Assembly (NCBI RefSeq): GCF_026241165.1
Contig: NZ_JAPFQN010000006.1
Location: 496,001 to 560,000 of the forward strand
From: Mangrovivirga halotolerans
GTDB taxonomy: Bacteria; Bacteroidota; Bacteroidia; Cytophagales; Cyclobacteriaceae
Reading direction: 5' to 3'
Length of the DNA: 64,000 nucleotides
Shown: positions 1 through 9,544 of the stretch, one piece after another
Layout of the letters: each line of letters starts with the position of its first letter
Position numbering within the stretch: the first letter of the stretch is position 1
The notes under the pieces: generated by a model
What the model was told of the DNA's origin: nothing
What the model saw: only the letters and a program-made list of their open reading frames with translations
The model's database searches: none
Made by a program: the position numbers and the translations under genes

Positions 1-1308
1 ATGGTAAATGAGTTTCTACTTTTCGCAGAACAAAATCCTCAGAATATATCCTACATTAAACGAGTTTTCCAGGTATATCTTACTGAAGATGATTTTCCTA
101 GTTTGAAACAATTGTTGATCGACAGGATTCAGAAAGATCCGAACAATTATTTATATAATGATCTGCTGGTTTGGGTTCATATCCAGATGAATGATTTCTT
201 TGGTGCTTATATTCAGGCCAGAGCTTTTGATAAGAGGAGAGGAGCCAAAGGACAAATAGTATTAAATCTTGGAAATACTGCAAGGGCGAATAAGCAATAT
301 GAGATAGCTGAGAAGAGCTATCAGTATGTAATGGAGCAATACCCTGATAAGGACCATTCGAACTACGTGATAGCCAAGAAAAGCCTTATAGAGGTAAAGC
401 AGGAAATAGTCATTAACACCTATCCTATAGATAGTGTTAGAATCAAAGATCTGATCATAGCATATTCTGAATTAAAAGAGGAGATCGGAATTAATAATTA
501 TGTACTGGAGGGGTTAAAAAATAAAGCATATTTACAGGCTTTTTATATGGGTAATGTAGATGAAGCAGTTGAAACATTAAAGTTTGTGATCAATTATCCC
601 GGAGTAAAAAAAGAGCTTAGGGACGAGGCCAAATTAGATCTTGGAGATATTTATCTTCTAAAAAAAGAACCCTGGGAAGCAACCTTACTATATGGACAAG
701 TAGATAAAGCAAATAAAGAAAGTGATATAGGATATCGGGCAAAATTACGGAATGCTAAACTATGGTACTATAGTGGAGATTTTAATTTAGCAAAATCTCA
801 ACTCGATGTATTAAAAGAAGCCACCTCAAGAATAATATCCAACGATGCAATGGAATTGAGTTTGTTAATTCAGGATAACCTGGCTTATGATACATCTTCA
901 GTAGCATTACAACGTTTTGCAAAAGCAGATCTTTATATATTTCGGGGGCAGTTAGACAGCGCTGAAAATATTTATACTGAGATAATAAAAGAATATCCTG
1001 AGGATCCAATCATAGACGAAGCTCATTATCAACTGGGAAGAATTTATAAAATAACTAACAGATACGAAAAAGCGATTGAAGAATTTAATCTCGTTATTGA
1101 AAATTATGCCTATGATATAAAGGGTGATAATGCTCTTTACGAAAAAGGTATCCTGCTTGAAGAAAGAATAGGAAACGCTGAAGAGGCAATTACGATATAT
1201 CTTGAGTTTTTAAAAAAATATCCGGCGAGTGTATACTCGACAGATGTCCGAAGGAGATTACGAATCTTAAGAGAAGGAGATCAGAAGTCAGATTCAGGAT
1301 CTATTTAA
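1..1308 (+). CDS. Tetratricopeptide-repeat protein, 5' end outside the window
   Basis: The reading frame is open from the first base of the window, so the gene probably begins upstream and this is a C-terminal fragment of at least 435 residues. The visible part is almost all alpha-helical. It has TPR-like helix pairs at about 80-120 (NTARANKQYEIAEKSY), 200-230 and clearly 305-415, for example AHYQLGRIYKITNRYEKAIE and ALYEKGILLEERIGNAEEA. Such repeats usually act as protein-protein scaffolds. No catalytic motif is seen, and the signal peptide, if any, would lie outside. It converges on rho and shares a bidirectional terminator with it. The specific role is unknown. Confidence 0.8.
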   Translation: MVNEFLLFAEQNPQNISYIKRVFQVYLTEDDFPSLKQLLIDRIQKDPNNYLYNDLLVWVHIQMNDFFGAYIQARAFDKRRGAKGQIVLNLGNTARANKQYEIAEKSYQYVMEQYPDKDHSNYVIAKKSLIEVKQEIVINTYPIDSVRIKDLIIAYSELKEEIGINNYVLEGLKNKAYLQAFYMGNVDEAVETLKFVINYPGVKKELRDEAKLDLGDIYLLKKEPWEATLLYGQVDKANKESDIGYRAKLRNAKLWYYSGDFNLAKSQLDVLKEATSRIISNDAMELSLLIQDNLAYDTSSVALQRFAKADLYIFRGQLDSAENIYTEIIKEYPEDPIIDEAHYQLGRIYKITNRYEKAIEEFNLVIENYAYDIKGDNALYEKGILLEERIGNAEEAITIYLEFLKKYPASVYSTDVRRRLRILREGDQKSDSGSI

Positions 1309-1312
1309 AATA

Positions 1313-1341
1313 AAGAAGGCCAGTCAGCGACTGGCCTTCTT
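1313..1341. terminator. Bidirectional intrinsic terminator between TPR gene and rho
   Basis: A perfect 13-bp inverted repeat (AAGAAGGCCAGTC / GACTGGCCTTCTT) with a 3-nt loop lies between two converging genes. A T/A-rich tract follows on the + side, and an A-rich run precedes it that becomes a U-tract on the - strand. It can therefore stop transcription from both sides. Confidence 0.85.
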
Positions 1342-1360
1342 ATATATATTTTATAAGTAA

Positions 1361-3043
1361 TTATCCATTCATGGAAAGAAGAAATTCTTCATTACTTATT
1401 GTTCCTCTCATTTTACTTAAAAGGAAATCTATTGCCTCATTAGAATTCATGTCAGACATGTATTTTCTGAGAATCCAGATTCGCTGTAATTCTTCTCTGT
1501 CTATTAATAGATCTTCTTTACGAGTTCCCGATGCCATAACATCAACAGCAGGATAAACGCGCTTATTAGATAATTTTCTATCAAGCTGAAGTTCCATGTT
1601 ACCAGTACCTTTGAATTCTTCAAAGATTACTTCGTCCATTTTAGAACCCGTATCAATAAGTGCAGTTGCTATTATAGTTAAACTACCACCATTTTCTACA
1701 TTACGCGCTGCTCCAAAAAATCTCTTAGGTTTATGAAGAGCGTTAGCATCAACACCACCTGATAATATTTTTCCTGAGCTAGGAACAACAGTATTATATG
1801 CTCGTGCAAGTCTGGTAATTGAATCCAACAGAATCACAACGTCATGACCTGACTCAACAAGTCTTTTAGCTTTTTCCAGCACCATGCTCGAAACCTTAAC
1901 GTGGCGTTCTGCCTGCTCATCAAATGTTGAAGAAATTACTTCACCATTAACGCTTCGCGCCATATCGGTTACTTCTTCAGGACGCTCATCAATAAGCAAG
2001 ATCATTAAATAGCATTCCGGATGATTTTCAGCAATTGCATTGGCAATTTGTTTTAGCAGAACAGTTTTACCAGTTTTCGGCTGAGCAACGATCATTCCAC
2101 GTTGTCCTTTACCGATTGGGGCAAACATATCCAAAATTCTAACACTGTAGTTATCCGGGCGAGTGCTTAGTTTAAGTCTTTCTTCTGGAAATAGCGGAGT
2201 TAGATATTCAAATGGAATTCTATCCCTGATTTCTTCAGTAGTCTTTCCATTAACAGTTTCAACTCTCAAAAGAGCAAAATACTTTTCACCTTCTTTCGGA
2301 GGCCTGATCTGACCACGAACAGTATCTCCTGTTTTAAGGCCAAAAAGTTTAATTTGAGATGGAGAAACATAAATATCATCCGGGCTAGCCAGATAATTAT
2401 AATCAGATGATCTTAAAAATCCGTAACCATCCTGCATGATTTCGAGAACGCCTTCATTGATGATAACGCCTTCAAATTCTTTCACGCTGAATGCTTCAGA
2501 ACCATTTGATTTTTGATTACTTCTTCGTCCCTGGTTTTTGCTATCTCTACTATCTCTGCTATCTCCTTTATCTCTATCTCTACCTTTGGAACTAATATCT
2601 TTATTATAAGATTCTCTAGATGAACTTTTAGAGTCGGAATGCTTTTTTGAACCGCTTTCAGAAGATTTTTTCTTTTCATCATCAAACTTTGTGATGCTTT
2701 CGTCTACTTTCATGTCAAAATCTTCCAGGGTTTCATCAGCAGATTTTTCGCCGGAACTTTCTTTTTTGTTACTCGTTGCTACGGGTTGCTTAGTTACGTT
2801 TGCTCTTTTAATACGCGTTCTCGGTCTTTTGCTAGGTTTTTCCTGATCTTTGGATGGGCTACTGTCTTCAGATTTGTCTTTCTTCGAAGCTTTTGAAGGA
2901 TTTACAGCTTGCTCATCAAGAATGGCGTAGATAAGATCTTTTTTGTTTAACTTTTTAAAACCCTTAATCTCGAGTTTTTCTGCAATTTCCTTCAATTCTG
3001 AAAGAAGTTTCAATTGCAATTCTTCAATGTTGTACATATACAT
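1361..3043 (-). CDS. rho: Transcription termination factor Rho with long disordered N-terminal insertion
   Basis: Rho is the hexameric RNA-dependent ATPase that ends transcription of untranslated RNA. At 560 residues it is much longer than E. coli Rho (419). The Rho_N helical domain is at about 5-45. A charged, low-complexity insertion rich in S, K, D and R fills about 48-185. The cold-shock-like RNA-binding domain is at about 190-265. The ATPase core follows: Walker A QPKTGKT at 321-327, Walker B VVILLD at 402-407, and the [11 protein letters not shown] loop near 422-432 (Q/R-loop region). Long intrinsically disordered insertions are known in Bacteroidota Rho proteins. The gene is monocistronic, converges on the TPR gene and is divergent from serS. 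Confidence 0.98.
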   Translation of the reverse strand: MYMYNIEELQLKLLSELKEIAEKLEIKGFKKLNKKDLIYAILDEQAVNPSKASKKDKSEDSSPSKDQEKPSKRPRTRIKRANVTKQPVATSNKKESSGEKSADETLEDFDMKVDESITKFDDEKKKSSESGSKKHSDSKSSSRESYNKDISSKGRDRDKGDSRDSRDSKNQGRRSNQKSNGSEAFSVKEFEGVIINEGVLEIMQDGYGFLRSSDYNYLASPDDIYVSPSQIKLFGLKTGDTVRGQIRPPKEGEKYFALLRVETVNGKTTEEIRDRIPFEYLTPLFPEERLKLSTRPDNYSVRILDMFAPIGKGQRGMIVAQPKTGKTVLLKQIANAIAENHPECYLMILLIDERPEEVTDMARSVNGEVISSTFDEQAERHVKVSSMVLEKAKRLVESGHDVVILLDSITRLARAYNTVVPSSGKILSGGVDANALHKPKRFFGAARNVENGGSLTIIATALIDTGSKMDEVIFEEFKGTGNMELQLDRKLSNKRVYPAVDVMASGTRKEDLLIDREELQRIWILRKYMSDMNSNEAIDFLLSKMRGTISNEEFLLSMNG

Positions 3044-3278
3044 TAATAAAACAGGAGTGTTTAAGATGATTATTTAAAAATAACCAATAGGTAAATTTGA
3101 TTTATTGAAATTTAGATGTGATACTGGGCGACAGATCTGCCCCCCGTGTATTGCAATATTATACTAAGCTCTTGGCTTTAACAAATTATTTTAAGTTTAA
3201 TTTAATAAAATTAAATCTGTTTTCCTACGATATGAAAAATGGTTTAATTTTAGGCGGAAATTTAAATACGAATTAAAA

Positions 3279-4550
3279 ATGTTAGAAATACAACGGGTAC
3301 AACAAAATAAATCTGATGCAATTGCCGGATTGAAAAAAAGAGGAATCAGTAATGCAGAGGAATTACTTGACAGAGTTATTACCCTGGATCAAAAGCGAAA
3401 AGATACTCAGACTAAACTTGATAGTATTTTAAGTGAGTCTAAAACTTTGGCCAAAGATATTGGTCGTTTAATGAAAGAAGGTAAAAAAGATGAAGCTAAT
3501 GCTATAAAAGAAAAAACTTCTGTTTTAAAAGAGGAAAGTAAAAAACTAGCTGAAGATCAAAAAAATATTGAGAATGAATTGATCAAAGCGCTATATGATA
3601 TCCCAAATGTACCTCATGATAGTGTGCCCGCCGGAACCAATGAAGAAGATAATGAGGAAGTAAGAAGTTGGGGAACTATTCCGGAACTTCATGAAAATAA
3701 TAAACCACACTGGGACCTAATTAAAGATTATGACATTATTGATTTTGACCTGGGTGTAAAGATAACCGGTGCAGGATTTCCAGTATATAAAGGAAAAGGG
3801 TCAAGATTACTTAGAGCAATGGTCAATTTTTTCCTGGATGAAGCGGCAGAAGCAGGTTATATCGAAGTGCAACCTCCGTTGGTTATCAATGAAGCGAGTG
3901 GTATTGGAACTGGTCAGCTTCCTGATAAAGAAGGACAGATGTACCACATTACCGAAGATGATCTCTATTTAATTCCAACCGCCGAGGTACCGATTACCAA
4001 TATGTACAGAGATGTGATTGTAAAACCAGCAGACCTTCCTATAAAAAATGTAGGTTATACTCCTTGTTTCAGACGTGAAGCCGGATCCTGGGGAGCACAT
4101 GTTAGAGGATTAAACAGGTTGCACCAATTTGATAAAGTTGAAATAGTTCAGATAACCAAACCAGAAGATTCATATTCGACTCTAGAAAAAATGTGTGAAC
4201 ATGTTGAAGGATTATTGAAAAAACTGGAACTTCCTTATAGAGTCTTAAGGTTATGTGGCGGGGATTTAGGTTTTACCTCGGCTCTAACTTATGATATGGA
4301 AGTATATAGCGCTGCACAAAAAAGGTGGTTAGAGGTAAGTTCAGTTAGTAATTTCGAAACCTATCAGGCCAACAGGTTGAAATTGAGGTATAAAAATGAA
4401 AATAATAAAACTCAACTACTTCATACATTAAACGGAAGTGCGCTTGCGCTACCGAGAATTCTTGCCGCAGTTATAGAAAACAACCAGGATGAAAAAGGTA
4501 TAAAAATACCCGATGTTCTGCAAAAGTACACCGGGTTTGACAGGATCTGA
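3279..4550 (+). CDS. serS: Seryl-tRNA synthetase
   Basis: This class II aminoacyl-tRNA synthetase charges tRNA-Ser (and tRNA-Sec where present). Its 423 residues match the family. The N-terminal long antiparallel coiled-coil arm that grips tRNA covers about 1-110, including the charged stretch LMKEGKKDEANAIKEK. The catalytic domain contains the TAEVP segment near 233 and motif 2, FRREAGSWG, near 263. It also has the C-terminal ALPRILAAVIENNQ motif 3 region. The gene stands alone with a 235-bp upstream gap shared with rho. It converges on the receiver-like gene with only 8 bp between stop codons. Confidence 0.98.
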   Translation: MLEIQRVQQNKSDAIAGLKKRGISNAEELLDRVITLDQKRKDTQTKLDSILSESKTLAKDIGRLMKEGKKDEANAIKEKTSVLKEESKKLAEDQKNIENELIKALYDIPNVPHDSVPAGTNEEDNEEVRSWGTIPELHENNKPHWDLIKDYDIIDFDLGVKITGAGFPVYKGKGSRLLRAMVNFFLDEAAEAGYIEVQPPLVINEASGIGTGQLPDKEGQMYHITEDDLYLIPTAEVPITNMYRDVIVKPADLPIKNVGYTPCFRREAGSWGAHVRGLNRLHQFDKVEIVQITKPEDSYSTLEKMCEHVEGLLKKLELPYRVLRLCGGDLGFTSALTYDMEVYSAAQKRWLEVSSVSNFETYQANRLKLRYKNENNKTQLLHTLNGSALALPRILAAVIENNQDEKGIKIPDVLQKYTGFDRI

Positions 4551-4558
4551 TCCTGATA

Positions 4559-5068
4559 TTATTTTAAAGAAGACATCGAGCTGATCAGGTTTTTAACCTG
4601 GTTTTTGCTCGATTTATATGTTTTATATAAATACCTCTGAGTCTTTTTAAATTTTATTGCATTCAGAATCGATCGTGAAAGATTTTCACCTGTAATATTT
4701 TGATCAAGAAGGTAATCCTGAATGTTAAATGAATAAAATTCCTTGTAGTTATCATGCTTGATCAAAGTCACAGCTATGTTTTCTGTGTCTTTGTTTTTTT
4801 GGAGATCTTCTAGCATTTGCTCTATCTCCACTTTATCCAGATTTTCATCATCGATAACAATGCATTTGGGTTTTAAACTCAGAGCCTTTTGTAAGGATTC
4901 TTTAAGATCAAATGCTGTATCAAAATTAAATGATATTGATCTTATTTTTTTTAAAAACTGAATTAGTTGACTTAAATAGCCCGGATTGTTTCCTACAAAT
5001 AATACTCTTAGATCTTTTCCGTCAAGTATAGAATTGTAATCGTTTAAAGTTAAGGTTTTGGTTTTCAT
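4559..5068 (-). CDS. Degenerate response-regulator receiver-like protein
   Basis: A stand-alone CheY-like fold is suggested by DLRVLFVGNNPGYLSQLIQFL at the start (beta1-alpha1) and KCIVIDDENLDKVEIEQML in the middle. NIAVTLIKHDNYKEFYSFNIQDYLLD then resembles the beta4-beta5 region. The acidic pair expected after beta1 is replaced by GNN, so phosphorylation in the usual way is doubtful. A basic C-terminal tail (KTQRYLYKTYKSSKNQVKN) follows. I use the ATG at 5068 (MKTKTLTL), because the residues before it do not look like the family. No output domain is present and no sensor kinase is adjacent. The function is unknown. Confidence 0.6.
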   Translation of the reverse strand: MKTKTLTLNDYNSILDGKDLRVLFVGNNPGYLSQLIQFLKKIRSISFNFDTAFDLKESLQKALSLKPKCIVIDDENLDKVEIEQMLEDLQKNKDTENIAVTLIKHDNYKEFYSFNIQDYLLDQNITGENLSRSILNAIKFKKTQRYLYKTYKSSKNQVKNLISSMSSLK

Positions 5069-5199
5069 ATTCTTATAATTTGTATTCCTAAAACGATCAG
5101 GGGGCATATATGGTTCTTATATCTAATCTGTTTTCGACGAATAAAAGAACCCTCATATTAAATATAATTATTTCAACATAATTTTTCAGTTTTTAAATG

Positions 5200-7629
5200 T
5201 TAATTTTCCTTAAGTGCGATATTAATTATCCTTTGTAATGCACTACTATAATCAGCAAATTCTCCTCGAGAAACCTGACGGTTAATTACTGTAAGATCAT
5301 CCTTCAATCTATTTAATGCTGCTGTAGCGGCTACTTTAATGTTTAAATGTGTACTGTCGTTTTCTGAATCAATAAATTTTGCAAGTGTATTGATGTATTG
5401 CATTTGTAATGCCTGTCTGAAATTATCTGGCTTGTTTCTGGAACTAAATTCTTCGAATAAACTTTCTTCAAGATCAACAAAAAACTCATTAACACTATAC
5501 TGATCATCTCCATGTTTTGACTCTAAGTCAATCATTCGTTTAAGTCGATCCTCGTTCATTAAACCTTTTAATACACTTAATTGAGCAGATGAAATTCTTT
5601 CAATATTATCATGATCATCTATTTTTTCCAGAACATTTTTGTTTAGGAGCCATTTTGGTGTTTTGAATCCATTCTCATAAACAAAATTCAATGTGTTTTT
5701 TTGTCGGGCCTTGGTTATTGGAACAAACATAGGTCCTTCCTGACCAAAAACTTTCGGCTGTCTGAAAACTCCTCCGACATTATTAGCGGAGTGAAAAAGA
5801 TATCTTCTCCATTGTCCGATAACCTGGTTATATAATTCTTCAAGTTGCGAATAGTCCTCACCTTCTTCGAAAGTCCATTCATTTAATTTAGGGACGATTT
5901 TTTTAAGATTGGCAATACCATAATTTCCTGCTTTAACCGGGTCGTTTCCTAAATCTTCAGTTTGTGAAGTAGGATCAATAATATTTCTTTGTTGAGGACC
6001 ATAACGATAAATAAGTGAATCGCCCTGATCTAAAAGCCAGTCATTTAGTATCTCATTTTGAGTTTTCTGGTCTGCATCAGGAAAATATCGATAAGCCCAT
6101 TCGATTGAGTGAAAATCATATGGACCGATTTTAGGCAAAAAAGAAACTCCTTTATCTTCTGGTTGAGCGATATAATTAAATCTTGCATAATCCATAATTG
6201 ATGGAGCAGTGCCCATTTTTGCTGTAAACTCTGCTGATCGTAACGAATCTACCGGATAGGCATAACTGGATCCCATATTATGTGGCAAACCCAATGTGTG
6301 ACCAACTTCATGTGCAGAAACAAATCTGATTAGTTTCCCCATAACATCATCTTCAAACTTTACTTTACGTGCTTCCGGGTTTGCTGCAGCAGTTTGAATG
6401 AAGTACCAATTTCTTAGGAGGTTCATTACGTTGTGGTACCAGATAATATCTGACTCAAGAATTTCTCCGGTACGAGGATCATGAACATGAGGGCCCATAG
6501 CATTTTGAATAGGATTACTTACGTATCTTATTACTGAATATCTCACATCTTCAGGGCTCCAGTAAGGGTCTTCTTCTTTACTAGGAGGATCTTTAGCAAT
6601 AATTGCATTTTTAAACCCGGCTTTTTCAAAAGCGATTTGCCAGTCCTCAACACCCATTTTAATGTATTTTCTCCATTTTTCAGGAGTAGCAGGATCTATA
6701 TAATATACTATTGGTTTTACTGGTTCGCTTAATTCTCCATTTTTATAAGCCTCTATATCTTTGGGGACTAATTTCCATCTAGTTATGAATCTTTTAGCTT
6801 CAGCTTTTTGTTCATCAAGACCATAATCGTATTGTCTAACACTAAAAAACCCTACACGTTGATCATAATCTCTTTTTTGCATTGGAATTTCCGGCAGTTC
6901 GATAAAACTCTGATTCATTTCCAGAGATAGTGACTGACTAAGAGTATTATCCGGAAGTTTATTTCCTTCATAAGTTAAAACATGACGGATCTCTACATTT
7001 TCAGGAAAACTTTTTATTCGTTTAACGAAACTTCTTGACCCATCTAACTTCTTAATCCCAAACTCTTTTCTTTGATCATCATCAAGAGGTCCTATAAGAT
7101 TAATATCCTCGGTAAATAGTGAAGTGGCATCAAAAACATAGCCGCTATCTGAGCTTATTGTTTTAATTTCAAATGATTTAATAATCGGTTCAAAATTGTT
7201 ATTTCTTACTGATTCATAAATTGGATATTCATTGTCAGCGACTGAGTTATATGATACAGAGCGTAACAAAATATTGTTATTTTGTTTTTCCCACCTGATC
7301 ACTTGCTGGGGCCTTGACCGCATACCAGCACCTCCGAAATTAAAATTTTGAATTGTACCGGATATTCTGCTTACCACAAGAATTTCTTTATCCAGCAAAT
7401 TTTCATCTATTTCGAAAAAGATTTTTCCGTCCTTTTTCTCATATACTTTAAAAAGGCCTTGATGCACACTATCTTCAGCAGTGATTATTTCAGAAAAGGG
7501 TTTTAAACCATTATCGGATTGTTCAGTTTTATCTTTATCCTTTTTCTTTTTTTTTCTTTTCTGGCCATATGTATCAAAATCTGCTATTATCAGAACCAGC
7601 AGAAAACCAGCAAAAAATAAGTTTTTCAT
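5200..7629 (-). CDS. Exported zinc-dependent metalloprotease (DUF5117/DUF4953 type)
   Basis: The 809-residue protein starts with a signal peptide (about 1-22, ending at TYGQ) followed by a lysine-rich stretch KKKKKDKDK. The catalytic motif HEVGHTLGLPHN is at 440-451: H440, E441, H444 and H450 would form the extended HExxHxxGxxH zinc site of metzincin-like proteases. PSIMDYARFNY follows about 30 residues later, as a Met-turn would. The flanking regions fit the DUF5117 and DUF4953 domains common in Bacteroidota. It is likely periplasmic or cell-surface; the substrate is unknown. It is the second gene of a two-gene unit, only 6 bp after the preceding exported protein. Confidence 0.9.
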   Translation of the reverse strand: MKNLFFAGFLLVLIIADFDTYGQKRKKKKKDKDKTEQSDNGLKPFSEIITAEDSVHQGLFKVYEKKDGKIFFEIDENLLDKEILVVSRISGTIQNFNFGGAGMRSRPQQVIRWEKQNNNILLRSVSYNSVADNEYPIYESVRNNNFEPIIKSFEIKTISSDSGYVFDATSLFTEDINLIGPLDDDQRKEFGIKKLDGSRSFVKRIKSFPENVEIRHVLTYEGNKLPDNTLSQSLSLEMNQSFIELPEIPMQKRDYDQRVGFFSVRQYDYGLDEQKAEAKRFITRWKLVPKDIEAYKNGELSEPVKPIVYYIDPATPEKWRKYIKMGVEDWQIAFEKAGFKNAIIAKDPPSKEEDPYWSPEDVRYSVIRYVSNPIQNAMGPHVHDPRTGEILESDIIWYHNVMNLLRNWYFIQTAAANPEARKVKFEDDVMGKLIRFVSAHEVGHTLGLPHNMGSSYAYPVDSLRSAEFTAKMGTAPSIMDYARFNYIAQPEDKGVSFLPKIGPYDFHSIEWAYRYFPDADQKTQNEILNDWLLDQGDSLIYRYGPQQRNIIDPTSQTEDLGNDPVKAGNYGIANLKKIVPKLNEWTFEEGEDYSQLEELYNQVIGQWRRYLFHSANNVGGVFRQPKVFGQEGPMFVPITKARQKNTLNFVYENGFKTPKWLLNKNVLEKIDDHDNIERISSAQLSVLKGLMNEDRLKRMIDLESKHGDDQYSVNEFFVDLEESLFEEFSSRNKPDNFRQALQMQYINTLAKFIDSENDSTHLNIKVAATAALNRLKDDLTVINRQVSRGEFADYSSALQRIINIALKEN

Positions 7630-7635
7630 TATTGC

Positions 7636-8616
7636 TTATTGATTAGTTATACCTTTTAAATGATTTTTCAGGGCTTGTTGCCATGTTTCAGCTCCATCCC
7701 ATTCAGGGCCCAGATGTATATCACCATCTGACAATTGTCGGATATAATATTTAAACATCACATTATCAGGGATGTTTTCATATTTATAACCCAAGATCTT
7801 TTTAAGATCGTGTTCACTTCCATATGATGGAATTAAAATAAACTTAAATCCTTTTCTCGCAAGAACATCTTCCTCTGTACCCGGTTCTGTAAGTTCATAT
7901 TCAAAAGGATATAATTCCATTATTTGCTCAAGTTCTTCATTAGCCCTCTCTATGGCATTTTGTTCTTCCGGATCTTCAGAAATATAGTGAAATTTTGGTA
8001 CTGCCAGCTTAAAGCTTTGAAGATTAATGTTATAGTTGTCGAATCTTTTGGCTTCGAAAGGGTTGGTATAGTTATAGAATAATGGTTCATCAGGAATCAA
8101 AAGGTTTTTTCTTTTTTCATCCTGTCGAATAACTTTCCTGGCTAATTTTGATGATAATCCTTTTATTGATGGATCTGTTTCTGTGTAAGTTTTTAAGGGC
8201 AGATTTCCAAATAAAAGCTTATCAAGCGGAATTAATCTGAAATTCCATAAATTTTTATCGAAATATATCCAGGCTATATATCCTATTTCACGGAGTTCAT
8301 AGTATTTCTTAAAATTCTTAAAAAAATCTTTTGTACCTAGCACTGTAGAAAAACGATAATAGGCTGATAAGTCGACTCCAGCTTCTTTAAGAGGCTTATG
8401 GAACTGGGCAGCAATTTTAAACCATGACTCATCAGAATTTCTATCATCTATTAAAACAATCAGCTGTTCGGATCTGAGATCGTCCGGAAAAGGTAAAGAG
8501 TTGGTCTCTTTTTGTATGCGTGTAATATTTGCCTGGTTAAAGCTATACTGAGCACACACCGGGGCACTTAAAATGGTGTAAATTAGCAATGAAAGATAAG
8601 ATATACGCATATTCAA
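7636..8616 (-). CDS. Exported protein of unknown function, co-transcribed with metalloprotease
   Basis: The 326-residue protein has a signal peptide (about 1-22, cleavage near VCAQ). The mature part is mixed alpha/beta with many aromatic residues and no motif that I recognise. Segments such as LIVLIDDRNSDESWFKIAAQ suggest an alpha/beta core. It lies 6 bp upstream of the metalloprotease, so the two are almost certainly one transcript and may act together outside the cytoplasm. An alternative start two codons downstream is equally possible. The divergent neighbour 52 bp away also encodes an exported protein. Confidence 0.75.
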   Translation of the reverse strand: MNMRISYLSLLIYTILSAPVCAQYSFNQANITRIQKETNSLPFPDDLRSEQLIVLIDDRNSDESWFKIAAQFHKPLKEAGVDLSAYYRFSTVLGTKDFFKNFKKYYELREIGYIAWIYFDKNLWNFRLIPLDKLLFGNLPLKTYTETDPSIKGLSSKLARKVIRQDEKRKNLLIPDEPLFYNYTNPFEAKRFDNYNINLQSFKLAVPKFHYISEDPEEQNAIERANEELEQIMELYPFEYELTEPGTEEDVLARKGFKFILIPSYGSEHDLKKILGYKYENIPDNVMFKYYIRQLSDGDIHLGPEWDGAETWQQALKNHLKGITNQ

Positions 8617-8668
8617 TTTTTTGAACTTTTATTATTAACCGAATTTTTCATTCAGCTATTGTAAAATT

Positions 8669-9502
8669 ATGAAAAGATTTCGATTACACATTTTTTTGTT
8701 TTTTCTAGTAAGTAATCTCGGTTTTTCCCAAGATATAGAAAAAGAAGTATTTGATTACTATACCAAAGTATCAAACCCGGTTGTTATTAATAGACCAAGC
8801 GGATCTCATGGTATAGTGGTTTTGCATAATATCCTCAGCGAAGCTGTTAATGAAAAGCTTGAAGAACTAGACGGCAAAACTTCACAACAGTATGATATTA
8901 GTGCGAACGATCATACTTATCGTGGTCAAAATATTTTTGGAGCAGCTGATGGCAAGTCTAAAGATATTGTTTTGATTACTGTACCTGTTGATCAGAAATA
9001 TCAAGAAGTTTATGATAACTCTTTATCCATTGCAATTGTAAAAGGTTTAATGAAAGAGCTTTCAGAAGATAAAAGTAAATTTACTTATATATTTCTTTTT
9101 GCAGACGGAAGTATGTACAATGATTCTGGATACGAGTATTTTTTAAAGAATGGTGACCTGGATTTTGAAAGAGTAAAGTTTCATATCGCCATTAAAGCAG
9201 CAACCATTGATCCGACAATAAAAAATCACATTTTAGCTACATATAATCATCCTGGTATCGAACCTTATCTTCCTGGTTCGGCTATGACTTTACTGTTCGA
9301 TGGATCTTCTATCGTTAATGAAATAACTGGAAAACCACTTCCTAATTTCCAGGTTTATCCAATGCTTCAAAGCAGATCTGAAGAAGGGGTAAAAAACATG
9401 ATTGGTATTGCTTATCCTTTAATAAAGAATATCATTGATGAAATCGATGGAGAGAAAAAAGCATTAGAGGTAGATGAAAGTATGTTAGCATCTTCTAATT
9501 AA
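8669..9502 (+). CDS. Exported M28-peptidase-like protein lacking metal ligands (probable pseudoenzyme)
   Basis: The 277-residue protein has a signal peptide (about 1-20, ending LGFSQ). The middle, IVLITVPVDQK ... YDNSLSIAIVKGLMKEL ... YIFLFADGSMYNDSGYEYFL, follows the M28 aminopeptidase pattern: a strand ending in AHxD, then GAxDNxSG, then a helix, then FxFFDGEExGLxGS. The first metal-binding His and the catalytic Glu-Glu pair are replaced (VPVDQK, DGSM). Only the DN pair survives. I infer an inactive binding protein with an M28 fold; this is pattern-based and uncertain. It is divergent from the exported unknown/metalloprotease pair. Confidence 0.6.
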   Translation: MKRFRLHIFLFFLVSNLGFSQDIEKEVFDYYTKVSNPVVINRPSGSHGIVVLHNILSEAVNEKLEELDGKTSQQYDISANDHTYRGQNIFGAADGKSKDIVLITVPVDQKYQEVYDNSLSIAIVKGLMKELSEDKSKFTYIFLFADGSMYNDSGYEYFLKNGDLDFERVKFHIAIKAATIDPTIKNHILATYNHPGIEPYLPGSAMTLLFDGSSIVNEITGKPLPNFQVYPMLQSRSEEGVKNMIGIAYPLIKNIIDEIDGEKKALEVDESMLASSN

Positions 9503-9544
9503 TAAGTTTTTCATTAAATTGTTGGCAAACTTAAATTATTAAGA

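Noticed and set aside
2482-2685. Open frame of 67 codons overlapping the Rho insertion on the same strand
   Set aside because: It is a shifted-frame shadow of the repetitive charged region of rho and shows no independent start signal.
4541-4566. CAGGAT-CTG-ATCCTG hairpin at the serS stop codon as a terminator
   Set aside because: The stem has only 6 bp and the following tract is A/T mixed; support is too weak for a feature.
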